This document shows, in pieces, positions 15,999-22,554 of a stretch of 64,000 bases of DNA. Source of the stretch: a virus; IMG/VR virus record IMGVR_UViG_3300034279_000305, positions 22,962 through 86,961 of that record. The stretch is one strand, 5' to 3'. Position 1 is the first letter of the stretch, and the number at the start of each line of letters is the position of its first letter. The notes beneath the pieces were generated by a model that did no database searches, was not told the origin of the DNA, and was given only the letters and a program-made list of their open reading frames with translations. The position numbers and the translations under genes were made by a program.

Positions 15999-16081
15999 TG
16001 GTACGCCTAGAGGGACTCGAACCCCCACGCTTTCGCACTGGTACCTAAAACCAGCGTGTCTACCAATTCCACCATAGGCGC
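15999..16081 (-). tRNA. tRNA-Leu(UAG)
   Basis: Class II: anticodon arm CTGGT-TTTAGGT-ACCAG, variable arm TGCGAAAGCG, T-loop TTCGAGT, acceptor GCGCCTA/TAGGCGT, CCA encoded. Confidence 0.92.
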
Positions 16082-16091
16082 ATAAAAGAGT

Positions 16092-16204
16092 GACCACCTA
16101 AGTGTGCCTTGATTGCTTACTTCGCGACGTTGCAATCTTCCCATGTGAAGAAATATATTGCAAATTATTTCCGCACAACTTCTCGAGGTTCAGCATAGGT
16201 GGTC
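16092..16204 (-). ncRNA. Structured RNA candidate 1 in the tRNA cluster
   Basis: A gene-free 113-nt spacer between tRNA-Leu and tRNA-Ala can fold into a nested structure. P1: 9 bp, 16092-16100 with 16196-16204. P2: 8 bp with one bulge, 16100-16107 with 16173-16181. P3: 7 bp, 16130-16136 with 16157-16163, capped by 4 bp (16137-16140 with 16147-16150) and a 6-nt loop. Strand is inferred from co-directional tRNAs. It recalls the stable RNAs C and D of the T4 tRNA cluster by position only. Confidence 0.55.
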
Positions 16205-16209
16205 TATAT

Positions 16210-16285
16210 TGGTGGAGAATAACGGGATCGAACCGTTCACCTTCTGCGTGCAAGGCAGACGCTCTACCGAATGAGCTAATTCCCC
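16210..16285 (-). tRNA. tRNA-Ala(UGC)
   Basis: Anticodon arm TCTGC-CTTGCAC-GCAGA, T-loop TTCGATC, acceptor GGGGAAT/ATTCTCC, CCA encoded. Confidence 0.92.
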
Positions 16286-16296
16286 GAATCTATAAA

Positions 16297-16449
16297 GCGA
16301 AGTGGGAGGATTCAGTTGTACCTCCATGACCCAGTCAATTACTATCTGTAATCTCGGTCAACGACTCGTTACTGGTTAAGAGGAGTACCACTCCCCGAGT
16401 CTACATTATCCCCACTGACGAGGGGATTATTCAGTCACACTTCTTACGC
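16297..16449 (-). ncRNA. Structured RNA candidate 2, multi-branched
   Basis: No gene lies between tRNA-Ala and the initiator tRNA, but four hairpins sit inside one closing stem. Closing stem: 16297-16304 with 16438-16442 and 16447-16449. Hairpins: 16305-16309/16321-16325; 16327-16331/16356-16360 continued by 16338-16342/16348-16352; 16363-16368/16396-16401 enclosing 16382-16386/16390-16394; 16408-16413/16422-16427. Every arm is 5-6 perfect pairs. No known RNA family is recognised. Strand inferred from neighbours. Confidence 0.5.
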
Positions 16450-16469
16450 CGACCGTCGCCAGCGATATT

Positions 16470-16548
16470 TGGTTGCAGAGGTTGGATTTGAACCAACGAT
16501 TTCCGGCTTATGAGACCAGCGAGGACGACCAGACTCCTCTACTCCGCG
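16470..16548 (-). tRNA. Initiator tRNA-fMet(CAU)
   Basis: Anticodon loop CTCATAA; the first base pair is a C1-A72 mismatch (CGCGGAG...CTCTGCA), the hallmark of bacterial initiators, and the overall sequence closely follows E. coli tRNA-fMet. CCA encoded. Confidence 0.88.
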
Positions 16549-16554
16549 ATAAAC

Positions 16555-16629
16555 TGGCTCCCTAAGATGGATTCGAACCACCGACCAATTGATTAACAGT
16601 CAACTGCGCTACCGCTGCGCCATTAGGGA
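16555..16629 (-). tRNA. tRNA-Asn(GUU)
   Basis: Anticodon arm GTTGA-CTGTTAA-TCAAT, T-loop TTCGAAT, acceptor TCCCTAA/TTAGGGA, discriminator G, CCA encoded. Confidence 0.92.
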
Positions 16630-16636
16630 ATAAGAA

Positions 16637-16712
<76 letters not shown>

Positions 16713-16786
16713 AAAACTTATTTAAAGAACACACTATATGCCTATTGACACGCATCTTAAGCGGGACTCACAATAATGTGCTCATT

Positions 16787-16811
16787 AAATAAGTCTCGAA
16801 AGACTTATTTT
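16787..16811. terminator. Hairpin in tRNA spacer, possible terminator or processing signal
   Basis: AATAAGTCT-CGAA-AGACTTATT is a 9-bp perfect stem with a 4-nt loop, flanked by A/T-rich sequence on both sides. The T-runs are weak, so it could be a bidirectional terminator or an RNA processing hairpin. The rest of the 16713-16908 spacer holds the promoter at 16851-16879 and nothing else I can support. Confidence 0.4.
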
Positions 16812-16850
16812 ATTATAACAATGTCAAAGAGCAGGAACTTTATTTATACA

Positions 16851-16879
16851 TTCTACTACAATTTTTGTAGAAAGTCAAC
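16851..16879 (-). promoter_or_regulatory. Early-type promoter within the tRNA cluster
   Basis: TTGACT (16879-16874), 17 nt, TAGAAT (16856-16851). The spacer contains the palindrome CTACAAAAATTGTAG, a possible operator. A TATAAATA late-type box (16849-16842) follows directly. Would transcribe the downstream half of the tRNA array. Confidence 0.75.
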
Positions 16880-16908
16880 ACTTATTTTCATTTTTACCAA
16901 AATAATTT

Positions 16909-16983
16909 GGTAGGGTCGGTGGGACTCGAACCCACACTGGAGGGATTTTAAGTCCCTTGTCTCTGCCTTTGGACTACGACCCC
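16909..16983 (-). tRNA. tRNA-Leu(UAA), short variable arm
   Basis: Anticodon arm AGGGA-CTTAAAA-TCCCT, T-loop TTCGAGT, acceptor GGGGTCG/CGACCCT, CCA encoded. The anticodon reads UUA, yet the variable loop is only about 5 nt, unlike the long arm of normal bacterial tRNA-Leu. Confidence 0.82.
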
Positions 16984-16984
16984 A

Positions 16985-17062
16985 TGGGGTGGAAGACGGG
17001 ACTCGAACCCGCGACATTCGGCATCACAAGCCGACGCTCTAACCAACTGAGCTACAACCACC
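16985..17062 (-). tRNA. tRNA-His(GUG)
   Basis: Anticodon arm TCGGC-TTGTGAT-GCCGA, extra 5' G and discriminator C as in His tRNAs, T-loop TTCGAGT, CCA encoded. Confidence 0.9.
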
Positions 17063-17063
17063 A

Positions 17064-17152
17064 TGGCGGAACATCAGGGAGTCGAACCCTGTCTACCCTT
17101 TACAGGTAGTACGCATTAGCAGTGCGCTGCATTACCGTCCTGCCCATGTTCC
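17064..17152 (-). tRNA. tRNA-Ser(GCU)
   Basis: Class II: anticodon loop CTGCTAA, long variable arm, T-loop TTCGACT, acceptor GGAACAT/ATGTTCC, CCA encoded. Confidence 0.9.
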
Positions 17153-17157
17153 AAACC

Positions 17158-17235
17158 TGGAGCGCCGAGTCGGATTCGAACCGACGACTGGAAGGATTTG
17201 CAGTCCTTTGCATTTGACCACTCTGCCATCGGCGC
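17158..17235 (-). tRNA. tRNA-Cys(GCA)
   Basis: Anticodon arm AAGGA-CTGCAAA-TCCTT, T-arm GTCGG-TTCGAAT-CCGAC, acceptor GCGCCGA/TCGGCGC, CCA encoded. Confidence 0.92.
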
Positions 17236-17236
17236 T

Positions 17237-17308
17237 TGGTACCAGCAGTAGGTAACGCTCCTACCAAACCAACCTTATGAGAGTCGGTCGGACACTTATC
17301 CTGCTGGC
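17237..17308 (-). tRNA. Degenerate tRNA-like gene with CAU anticodon loop
   Basis: The acceptor pairs perfectly (GCCAGCA/TGCTGGT) with discriminator A and CCA, and the anticodon loop CTCATAA is intact. The D-arm is reduced to GGA-TAAGTG-TCC without the GG pair, and the T-loop is AGCGTTA instead of TTCRANY on a perfect 5-bp stem. Total 72 nt. Either a decaying Met/Ile tRNA or a tRNA-like RNA with another role. Confidence 0.55.
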
Positions 17309-17310
17309 AT

Positions 17311-17386
17311 TGGTGCGTCTAGTAGGCTCCGACCCTACGACCTCACGGTTATCAGCCGTGTGCTCTACCAACTGAGCTATAGACGC
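17311..17386 (-). tRNA. tRNA-Ile(GAU)
   Basis: Anticodon arm CACGG-CTGATAA-CCGTG, D-arm GCTCAGTTGGTAGAGC, CCA encoded. The T-loop GTCGGAG deviates from the usual TTCRANY. Confidence 0.88.
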
Positions 17387-17393
17387 ATTAACT

Positions 17394-17588
17394 CTACTTC
17401 GAATCTGCCTGCGGAGTTACTGCCGCATCTAGAGGTTTTTCTGCTGCTTCTTCTGTTGCATTTGCTGTAGCAAGTGCTTCATCTGCTGCAGGACCAGCAG
17501 CTTCTGCAACTGATGGCGTTTCTGCGCTGGGAGCACATGCTGCTGTAAGTGCTACAACTGCTGCTGCCATAAAAGTCTTGATATTCAT
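17394..17588 (-). CDS. Small lipoprotein inside the tRNA cluster
   Basis: Encodes 64 residues. MNIKTF plus a hydrophobic Ala/Val stretch and the lipobox LTAAC (Cys18) mark a type II signal peptide; the mature part is an Ala/Glu/Pro-rich, acidic low-complexity peptide. GAAGGAAG precedes the ATG. It probably anchors in the outer membrane of the infected cell. Superinfection exclusion or surface masking is a possible role, known for other phage lipoproteins, but unproven. A leader hairpin (17617-17622 with 17633-17638) lies upstream. Confidence 0.7.
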   Translation of the reverse strand: MNIKTFMAAAVVALTAACAPSAETPSVAEAAGPAADEALATANATEEAAEKPLDAAVTPQADSK

Positions 17589-17665
17589 ATTATTACTTCC
17601 TTCGTTAATAGAGTTTGAGAGACTAACCGTGATCTCTCGCGTGCTTATTAAGTAGCAACCCTAAC

Positions 17666-17741
17666 TGGTGGACACTCTGGGGCTTGAACCCAGGACCTAC
17701 AGGTTAAAAGCCCGTTGCTCTACCTACTGAGCTAAGTGTCC
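17666..17741 (-). tRNA. tRNA-Lys(UUU)
   Basis: Anticodon arm ACGGG-CTTTTAA-CCTGT, T-loop TTCAAGC, acceptor GGACACT/AGTGTCC, CCA encoded. Confidence 0.92.
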
Positions 17742-17746
17742 GAAAC

Positions 17747-17822
17747 TGGTAGACCCTGTTGGATTCGAACCAACGACCTGCGGATTAAGAGTCCGATGCT
17801 CTACCGACTGAGCTAAGGGTCC
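17747..17822 (-). tRNA. tRNA-Lys(CUU)
   Basis: Anticodon loop CTCTTAA, T-loop TTCGAAT, acceptor GGACCCT/AGGGTCT, CCA encoded. Similar enough to the neighbouring Lys(UUU) gene to suggest tandem duplication. Confidence 0.9.
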
Positions 17823-17828
17823 ATAAAC

Positions 17829-17904
17829 TGGTAGACGAGGAGGGACTCGAACCCCCAACCAAACCGTTATGAGCGGTCGGCTCTAACCATTGAGCTACTC
17901 GTCT
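17829..17904 (-). tRNA. tRNA-Met or tRNA-Ile(CAU)
   Basis: Anticodon arm GACCG-CTCATAA-CGGTT, D-arm GCTCAATGGTTAGAGC, acceptor AGACGAG/CTCGTCT, CCA encoded. Elongator Met versus lysidine-modified Ile cannot be separated by eye. Confidence 0.88.
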
Positions 17905-18103
17905 AGATGTAGATTCGATGCTCGAAATCCGGATTCACATGAGCGCCAACTACTTGACGCACGATGTAATAATAATCGATGAACCGATCACCGTCACGAG
18001 TATACACACCATGGGCATTCCGTGCTTCATCTTCCGACGCATACACGCCAAGGAGCACAGAACCTGCCATATCGAACTCACCTAGTAATGCAAAAACTTC
18101 CAT
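17903..18103 (-). CDS. Small phage protein of unknown function
   Basis: Encodes 66 residues with a beta-alpha-beta feel: EVFALLGEF, then VYASEDEARNAHGVY, then YYYIVRQVVGAHV. No family is recognised. It has its own early-type promoter (18131-18159) with the shared AAGGAAAT leader, and its stop lies at the 5' end of the tRNA-CAU gene, so this promoter likely also feeds the tRNAs downstream. Confidence 0.65.
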   Translation of the reverse strand: MEVFALLGEFDMAGSVLLGVYASEDEARNAHGVYTRDGDRFIDYYYIVRQVVGAHVNPDFEHRIYI

Positions 18104-18130
18104 AACAATTTCCTTTCAAACTATACACAC

Positions 18131-18159
18131 AGTATACCCCAGATTTAAGAAAAAGTCAA
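18131..18159 (-). promoter_or_regulatory. Early-type promoter with shared leader
   Basis: TTGACT (18159-18154), 17 nt, TATACT (18136-18131), followed by a GTTTGAAAGGAAATTG leader like those at 7.5 and 60.7 kb. Confidence 0.8.
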
Positions 18160-18191
18160 GCCCCTATTTTGCATTTTATCAAATTATTTTT

Positions 18192-18268
18192 TGGTGACCC
18201 CTACGGGATTCGAACCCGTGATCTTCGCCGTGAAAGGGCGATGTCCTAGACCGCTAGACGAAGGGGCC
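18192..18268 (-). tRNA. tRNA-Glu(UUC)
   Basis: Anticodon arm TCGCC-CTTTCAC-GGCGA, T-loop TTCGAAT, acceptor GGCCCCT/AGGGGTC, CCA encoded. Confidence 0.92.
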
Positions 18269-18270
18269 AA

Positions 18271-18359
<89 letters not shown>

Positions 18360-18365
18360 TAAACG

Positions 18366-18602
18366 TTAGAGACCAATCGCGGTACGATATGTCTCTAGAA
18401 TCATATCTTCTTCTTGCCGAATATGCGCTTCCTTTTTACGGAGACGAATAATCTGGCGAGTCGCTTTAGCATCGTAACCTTCGCCTTTCAACTCAGAATA
18501 GACTTCCTTACGATCTGCCTTCCTAGCATCAAGATCCGCTTCGATATTTTCGATGCGCTCGATGAAGAGGCGATACTTATCAACTGCAATAATGTCACTC
18601 AT
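18366..18602 (-). CDS. GapR/DUF2312-family DNA-binding protein
   Basis: Encodes 78 residues, the full family length. YRLFIERIENIEADL, DRKEVYSELKGEGYD, KATRQIIRLRKKE and RQEEDMILETYRTAIGL follow the DUF2312/GapR pattern throughout: a helical, coiled-coil protein that in Caulobacter clamps overtwisted AT-rich DNA and aids replication and transcription. The family is characteristic of alphaproteobacteria, making it the best host clue here. It sits between tRNA-Gln and tRNA-Ser genes. A role on phage DNA or in competing with host GapR is an inference. Confidence 0.85.
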   Translation of the reverse strand: MSDIIAVDKYRLFIERIENIEADLDARKADRKEVYSELKGEGYDAKATRQIIRLRKKEAHIRQEEDMILETYRTAIGL

Positions 18603-18619
18603 AATATTCTCCTACAAAA

Positions 18620-18695
18620 TGGATGCCCCGTCAGGTCTCGAACCTGAACTCTTCTGAATCAAAATCAGACGTGTTGCCAATTACACCACGGGGCA
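18620..18695 (-). tRNA. tRNA-Gln(UUG)
   Basis: Anticodon arm TCTGA-TTTTGAT-TCAGA, T-loop TTCGAGA, acceptor TGCCCCG/CGGGGCA, discriminator T, CCA encoded. First gene of the array. Confidence 0.9.
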
Positions 18696-18715
18696 AGAAC
18701 CTCAATAACAAAACC

Positions 18716-18744
18716 AATATACTATAGATTTATAAAATAGTCAA
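18716..18744 (-). promoter_or_regulatory. Promoter heading the tRNA array
   Basis: TTGACT (18744-18739), 17 nt, TATATT (18721-18716), about 20 nt upstream of tRNA-Gln. Confidence 0.75.
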
Positions 18745-18758
18745 CACTTTTCTTCAAA

Positions 18759-19253
18759 CTATTTGTATGGGTCGTAATTTCTTCCCCATAACCATCCACT
18801 CGGTAGACTGAACGATCTTGGGTCGACCAGATGCGTCTTACCACTAGGTTCAACACACCACCTTCGCACCCGCATACTTTGCATAAGACTCATCTTGCGA
18901 CGAGTCTCGTAGGAGTGCCTCCGATTATACATCGGATTATTCTCTCCCCGACGAGTTCCCTTCATCGTCCTGCTAATCTTTGCTCGATGCTCGTCTGACA
19001 ATCCATTGGCATTTGGGTTTTTACTACCCTTCTTTGCCTCGGCAATTTTCTCTCTGCCTTCTGGAGTGTGCAATCTATTTCGTCGGCGAGTTACCTTGTC
19101 AACGACTTTAGAGATCTTTTGTTGCTTAGAAGCAGTTTCGCGAATCAACTCAATGTTGGTTGTCTGTAGAATCAGTTCGCGAGGTTTTGGGACGATTGTT
19201 GGATCTTTTACGATCCACAGTTCCGTTTTATGTTGAAAGAGGTAAAACCTCAT
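18759..19253 (-). CDS. NUMOD3-containing protein, homing-endonuclease-like without nuclease domain
   Basis: Encodes 164 basic residues. GSKNPNANGLSDEHRAKIS, KGTRRGENNPMYNR and HSYETRRKMS are NUMOD3 repeats, DNA-binding modules usually found in GIY-YIG or HNH homing endonucleases. No nuclease signature is visible, and the N-terminus begins inside the 3' end of speD (26-nt overlap). It may be the remnant DNA-binding half of a homing endonuclease or a stand-alone DNA binder. Confidence 0.7.
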   Translation of the reverse strand: MRFYLFQHKTELWIVKDPTIVPKPRELILQTTNIELIRETASKQQKISKVVDKVTRRRNRLHTPEGREKIAEAKKGSKNPNANGLSDEHRAKISRTMKGTRRGENNPMYNRRHSYETRRKMSLMQSMRVRRWCVEPSGKTHLVDPRSFSLPSGWLWGRNYDPYK

Positions 19254-19638
19254 TTACAATGCCTTTATCAATCAACGTCAAATCATGTTCCCGATCAATG
19301 TATTTAAACTCTACATGGTCTGGATCAAATTCCTGTAGCGCCTCGAAGACATCCTTCGTATTTAGCGCCGAGCACGTATACACATCCAGTTGCATGAGAG
19401 CAGGAGAAACCTCATCCCAAACATGCATAGCAATATGCGATGTTTCGATAATAGTAACTGCAGTCAAACCACGATTGCCTTCCATGTCACTGTAAACAGC
19501 ATATGGACCCATTAGTATCTTCATACCAATTTTATCAACCAGAGTCTTCATCCAGTCCTGGATTGCCTCTGCGCATTGTGGTGGATTCTTCAATTCAGCT
19601 CTGATAATCAGATGTTTATGCTCAAGAATTTGCCCCAT
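19228..19638 (-). CDS. speD: S-adenosylmethionine decarboxylase proenzyme
   Basis: Encodes 136 residues. TIIETSHIAMHVWDE contains the self-cleavage and pyruvoyl-forming site just before the invariant SH, and LMQLDVYTCS is the second family signature. The enzyme makes decarboxylated SAM for spermidine synthesis; polyamines neutralise packaged DNA, and speD is common in marine T4-like phages. A TATAAATA box at 19673-19680 suggests late expression. No spermidine synthase is seen in the window. Confidence 0.85.
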   Translation of the reverse strand: MGQILEHKHLIIRAELKNPPQCAEAIQDWMKTLVDKIGMKILMGPYAVYSDMEGNRGLTAVTIIETSHIAMHVWDEVSPALMQLDVYTCSALNTKDVFEALQEFDPDHVEFKYIDREHDLTLIDKGIVNEVLPLST

Positions 19639-19672
19639 CGATGTTCCTTCTTCGTAGGTGCTGGAAAGATCT

Positions 19673-19680
19673 TATTTATA
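19673..19680 (-). promoter_or_regulatory. T4-type late promoter box TATAAATA
   Basis: TATAAATA reads on the minus strand 35 nt upstream of the speD start. Confidence 0.55.
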
Positions 19681-20176
19681 AGACCGACAAAGACTTTTTT
19701 GCTCGAGACTGCTTCTTAACCTCTGGTTTCTTCCATCCAGGAAGGAATGATTCTAGCACATCTGCTAATGTAGGATACTTATCGAGGAGTTTCTGGTCCT
19801 TGACAAGATCGAGCAGTTCTACCTCAGTAGCTACTACGCCCTGACAGATCTGCATCCAGAGTTCTTCCCTACGCCACTGACCGAGATTCTTTGCGCTTCC
19901 ATCTGGTAGCAGAGTTAGAAGACGACGAAACTCCTGTGTGATGGTGGTGTCGCCCATATTTTCGGGGAGACCTTCATCCTTAAAGGGAGTCTTACCTTCT
20001 GGTAGATTCCATGGACCTTGTTCGTAACCCACACCCCATGCAATAAATCGCATAAGAATAGAGTTGCCGACTGAGATTGCACCAACACGTGCGGAAAGTT
20101 CTTCTGTTGTTTTTGCTTCAACTGCCCAGTCAAGAGCCTCGTTGATTTGCCTAAATTTCTTGGGTACTATTGCCAT
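19676..20176 (-). CDS. Conserved T4-like protein (DUF6433-like)
   Basis: Encodes 166 residues. GYEQGPWNLPEGKTPFKD and TLLPDGSAKNLGQWRREELWMQICQGV are conserved blocks of a T4-like family whose genes lie next to RNase H. The C-terminus ends in a basic KPEVKKQSRAKKS tail. Function unknown; position suggests replication or early metabolism. Confidence 0.75.
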   Translation of the reverse strand: MAIVPKKFRQINEALDWAVEAKTTEELSARVGAISVGNSILMRFIAWGVGYEQGPWNLPEGKTPFKDEGLPENMGDTTITQEFRRLLTLLPDGSAKNLGQWRREELWMQICQGVVATEVELLDLVKDQKLLDKYPTLADVLESFLPGWKKPEVKKQSRAKKSLSVL

Positions 20177-21058
20177 TTAAAATTCATCCACTAGTTCAAT
20201 CAATTGTGTCATACGATTAGCGATAAAGTAGTTCAATAGACCAGAACGGTCGCCACCCTTCTGCATCTCGTAACTATCTATAATACTTTCCTTAATATCT
20301 TCAGGAATTCTTGATAGATCAACCAGTTCGCGGTTGCGCTGGTAGTTGCGCCACATTTCATCACTGTTGATAAACTCTTCTGGTTTCTGAGTTTTCCATT
20401 CAGCGAGTTTATCTTTACGAATAGGACGCTGACGGTCACCATTGATGAAAGTGTCATCACAGGAAAGGATATTCGGAACACCGTCACCCTTATCGCCCAT
20501 GATAATATGTTCCATGAGCACTGCTTCAGGTGATTCCTTCAACTTACAGAACTTCTTTTGAACAGGAGCATACTGTTTAACATTGTTCCACTTCTGCAGT
20601 TGCTGGAAGTCATGGTCACCAGAAAGAATAAGGAAAGGTTCAGCACTAGGCATGAGACCATCAGTGTTCATAGTCTGACTATACTCGGCGAGCACTGCGA
20701 TAACATCATCTGCCTCAGCACCATCAACGTCGATTACAGGATAAGGGAAATGCTCTGTGAGTTCGGAGCGAACAAGGTGTAGCGCCTCGAAGATAGAGTT
20801 CCAGTCGAATCCACTTTCATCACGCGACTTCTTACGGTTTGCCTTGTAGTTCGGGAAATACTGACGACGCCAGTAGTGACGATTGTCACAGGCGATAACC
20901 ATATCGCCAAACTCAGGACCAAACTTCTTACGATATGACCGAAGCGCATTGATAATCATGTGACGAACGAGAGGGATGTTTACCTCAACGTCACGACGAC
21001 CCGCCAAATTTGCCATCAGACTGCTGATTGCAGTCTGGTTATAATCTACAACAATCAC
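20177..21058 (-). CDS. rnh: RNase H / 5'-3' exonuclease (T4 Rnh type)
   Basis: Encodes 293 residues (T4 Rnh is 305). It belongs to the FEN/PIN-like family: an N-terminal DYNQ strand with the first metal Asp, then VIACDNRHYWRRQYFPNYKANR, then VDGAEADDVIAVLAE with clustered acidic metal ligands, LSGDHDFQQL and GDKGDGVPNI. It removes RNA primers and flaps on the lagging strand. Coupled to the genes on both sides. Confidence 0.9.
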   Translation of the reverse strand: MIVVDYNQTAISSLMANLAGRRDVEVNIPLVRHMIINALRSYRKKFGPEFGDMVIACDNRHYWRRQYFPNYKANRKKSRDESGFDWNSIFEALHLVRSELTEHFPYPVIDVDGAEADDVIAVLAEYSQTMNTDGLMPSAEPFLILSGDHDFQQLQKWNNVKQYAPVQKKFCKLKESPEAVLMEHIIMGDKGDGVPNILSCDDTFINGDRQRPIRKDKLAEWKTQKPEEFINSDEMWRNYQRNRELVDLSRIPEDIKESIIDSYEMQKGGDRSGLLNYFIANRMTQLIELVDEF

Positions 21059-21405
21059 GTTTCATCATTCCCATCATTTAATTTTGTATCAAGTGCATTA
21101 CGAATATCAGTTAGTAGATACGTTTCAGGCGTATCAATCCCACGTTGACGCAAGAACATCCCATATACCAGAACAGAAATTACTGCTGCATCAGCATAGA
21201 AACTATCGTGTTTTGTAATGCCAAACTTCTCAGTGCAAACCTTGGTGATTCCTGCCATGACTGATCGACCTGCACGTTCGGCGTCTTGATACGAGTTGTA
21301 GTCATCAATACCTTCGAGGAAGTATGTAAGAGATTCCTTATCTGGATTTGTATCTTCGAACTTCTTCTTAGGATTAAGAAAAGTCACGTTATCATTATCG
21401 CTCAT
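21055..21405 (-). CDS. Conserved phage protein between rnh and a large unknown
   Basis: Encodes 116 residues from ATG 21405, which overlaps the upstream TGA. Acidic N-terminus, then an Ala-rich helical DAERAGRSVMAGITKVC region and a hydrophobic VISVLVYGMFLRQRG helix. In T4 the late coactivator gp33 lies near rnh and is of similar size, but I see no sequence match, so the product is left unnamed. Confidence 0.6.
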   Translation of the reverse strand: MSDNDNVTFLNPKKKFEDTNPDKESLTYFLEGIDDYNSYQDAERAGRSVMAGITKVCTEKFGITKHDSFYADAAVISVLVYGMFLRQRGIDTPETYLLTDIRNALDTKLNDGNDET

Positions 21406-22526
21406 CAAAACACTTTCAAAATTAATGTAGTCGGAGTCAGTCGCGCACGAACAGGTGCAGGCTTACTCTTAACGGCTGAGTACCATTTAGTCAAGTCTTT
21501 TTTCGCCAGTTCAGCAAATTCTTTTACTTGAGTCTCTGGTTTACGTAGCAACCGTGAGTTAGAGAAGTTCTCATCAAATCCTACAAGACTTGCACCCTTG
21601 ACAGTAATGCTACCACTGACTGGGTTATAGTACTTGGAGATCTTTCGAGTCTTGGTGTCGAAAGTCCACACTTCACTACAGTTTAGCAGATTGATAGGTT
21701 CGACACTGGCGATACCAAGTGCAGTATCTTCCTTGAGGAACTTTAGGTTCTGGACCAATTTGGTCTTATCCTTTGGTTTCTTCTTACGAACCTTAGCAAC
21801 CTGCTTGCTGACATGCGACTTTTTAAGATCGTTGACATAGGATTCGAGCAACTTGACGATATCCTTGACAATCTTCATACCAGACAGATGTTCGTAACTC
21901 TCGAGCAACTGCGATTGCATGTCAGTCAGTTTTGCCTTGGGTATACGACGAACTTCTACCAATTCAGCAAACTCGGCGAGGATAGGTTGAATCTTTTCGA
22001 CGCACTCAAGGTAATGTCTGTCTGCCATACGATATGGCATAAGAATTTGTGCTATATTCTTTACATCTTCGCCAATGACCAGATTCTCGATCTCGTCATT
22101 AACATCAGATACAATGAAGTGACCTGCAATCAACGGTTTCTTTGCAACCTTGACTACAGGTTCTGGAGAGGTGTCATCCTCTTCGAGTTTGGTACGCTTA
22201 TTGAAAGTTTCCTCGACCTTCTCCCAGATACGAGAGGTATCTCTGTCGTTAAGAGGGAACCCACGCATAGCGATACGAGCTGAATTAGCATAGGTGCGTG
22301 GAAGCAACTTGTCAGGAATCTTACTGAGAGTTTTCAGTTTATCCCTATCACCCTTGAACCAGTCGCTCAAGAATGCACGACAATCCTTAGCATCCACGAT
22401 GTAATTATACCAAGAGAGAGCATTACCAAACTCTGCCTGATAGTTTACAGGTTCGTAGTCGGCAACCCAAATGGGTTCGACACCAACGAATTTCGATTCA
22501 GCAATAGGGACTTTCAACTTATGCAT
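21405..22526 (-). CDS. Large conserved phage protein of unknown function
   Basis: Encodes 373 residues. Features are an aromatic N-terminal third, a central helical region, a strongly basic KVRKKKPKDKTKLVQ patch near residue 245, and a beta-rich C-terminal part with TFDTKTRKISKYYNPVSG. The pattern suggests a nucleic-acid-associated protein; no catalytic motif is seen. It is first in the operon driven from 22555-22583. Confidence 0.6.
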   Translation of the reverse strand: MHKLKVPIAESKFVGVEPIWVADYEPVNYQAEFGNALSWYNYIVDAKDCRAFLSDWFKGDRDKLKTLSKIPDKLLPRTYANSARIAMRGFPLNDRDTSRIWEKVEETFNKRTKLEEDDTSPEPVVKVAKKPLIAGHFIVSDVNDEIENLVIGEDVKNIAQILMPYRMADRHYLECVEKIQPILAEFAELVEVRRIPKAKLTDMQSQLLESYEHLSGMKIVKDIVKLLESYVNDLKKSHVSKQVAKVRKKKPKDKTKLVQNLKFLKEDTALGIASVEPINLLNCSEVWTFDTKTRKISKYYNPVSGSITVKGASLVGFDENFSNSRLLRKPETQVKEFAELAKKDLTKWYSAVKSKPAPVRARLTPTTLILKVF

Positions 22527-22554
22527 GGGTTCACCTCATCAAATTTATAGATTA

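Noticed and set aside
16909-16983. tRNA-Leu(UAA) as an ochre suppressor
   Set aside because: The anticodon UAA reads UUA, a Leu codon; an ochre suppressor would need anticodon UUA.
21055-21405. Naming this gene gp33 from its position near rnh
   Set aside because: Size and position fit, but the sequence shows no recognisable similarity to the T4 late coactivator.
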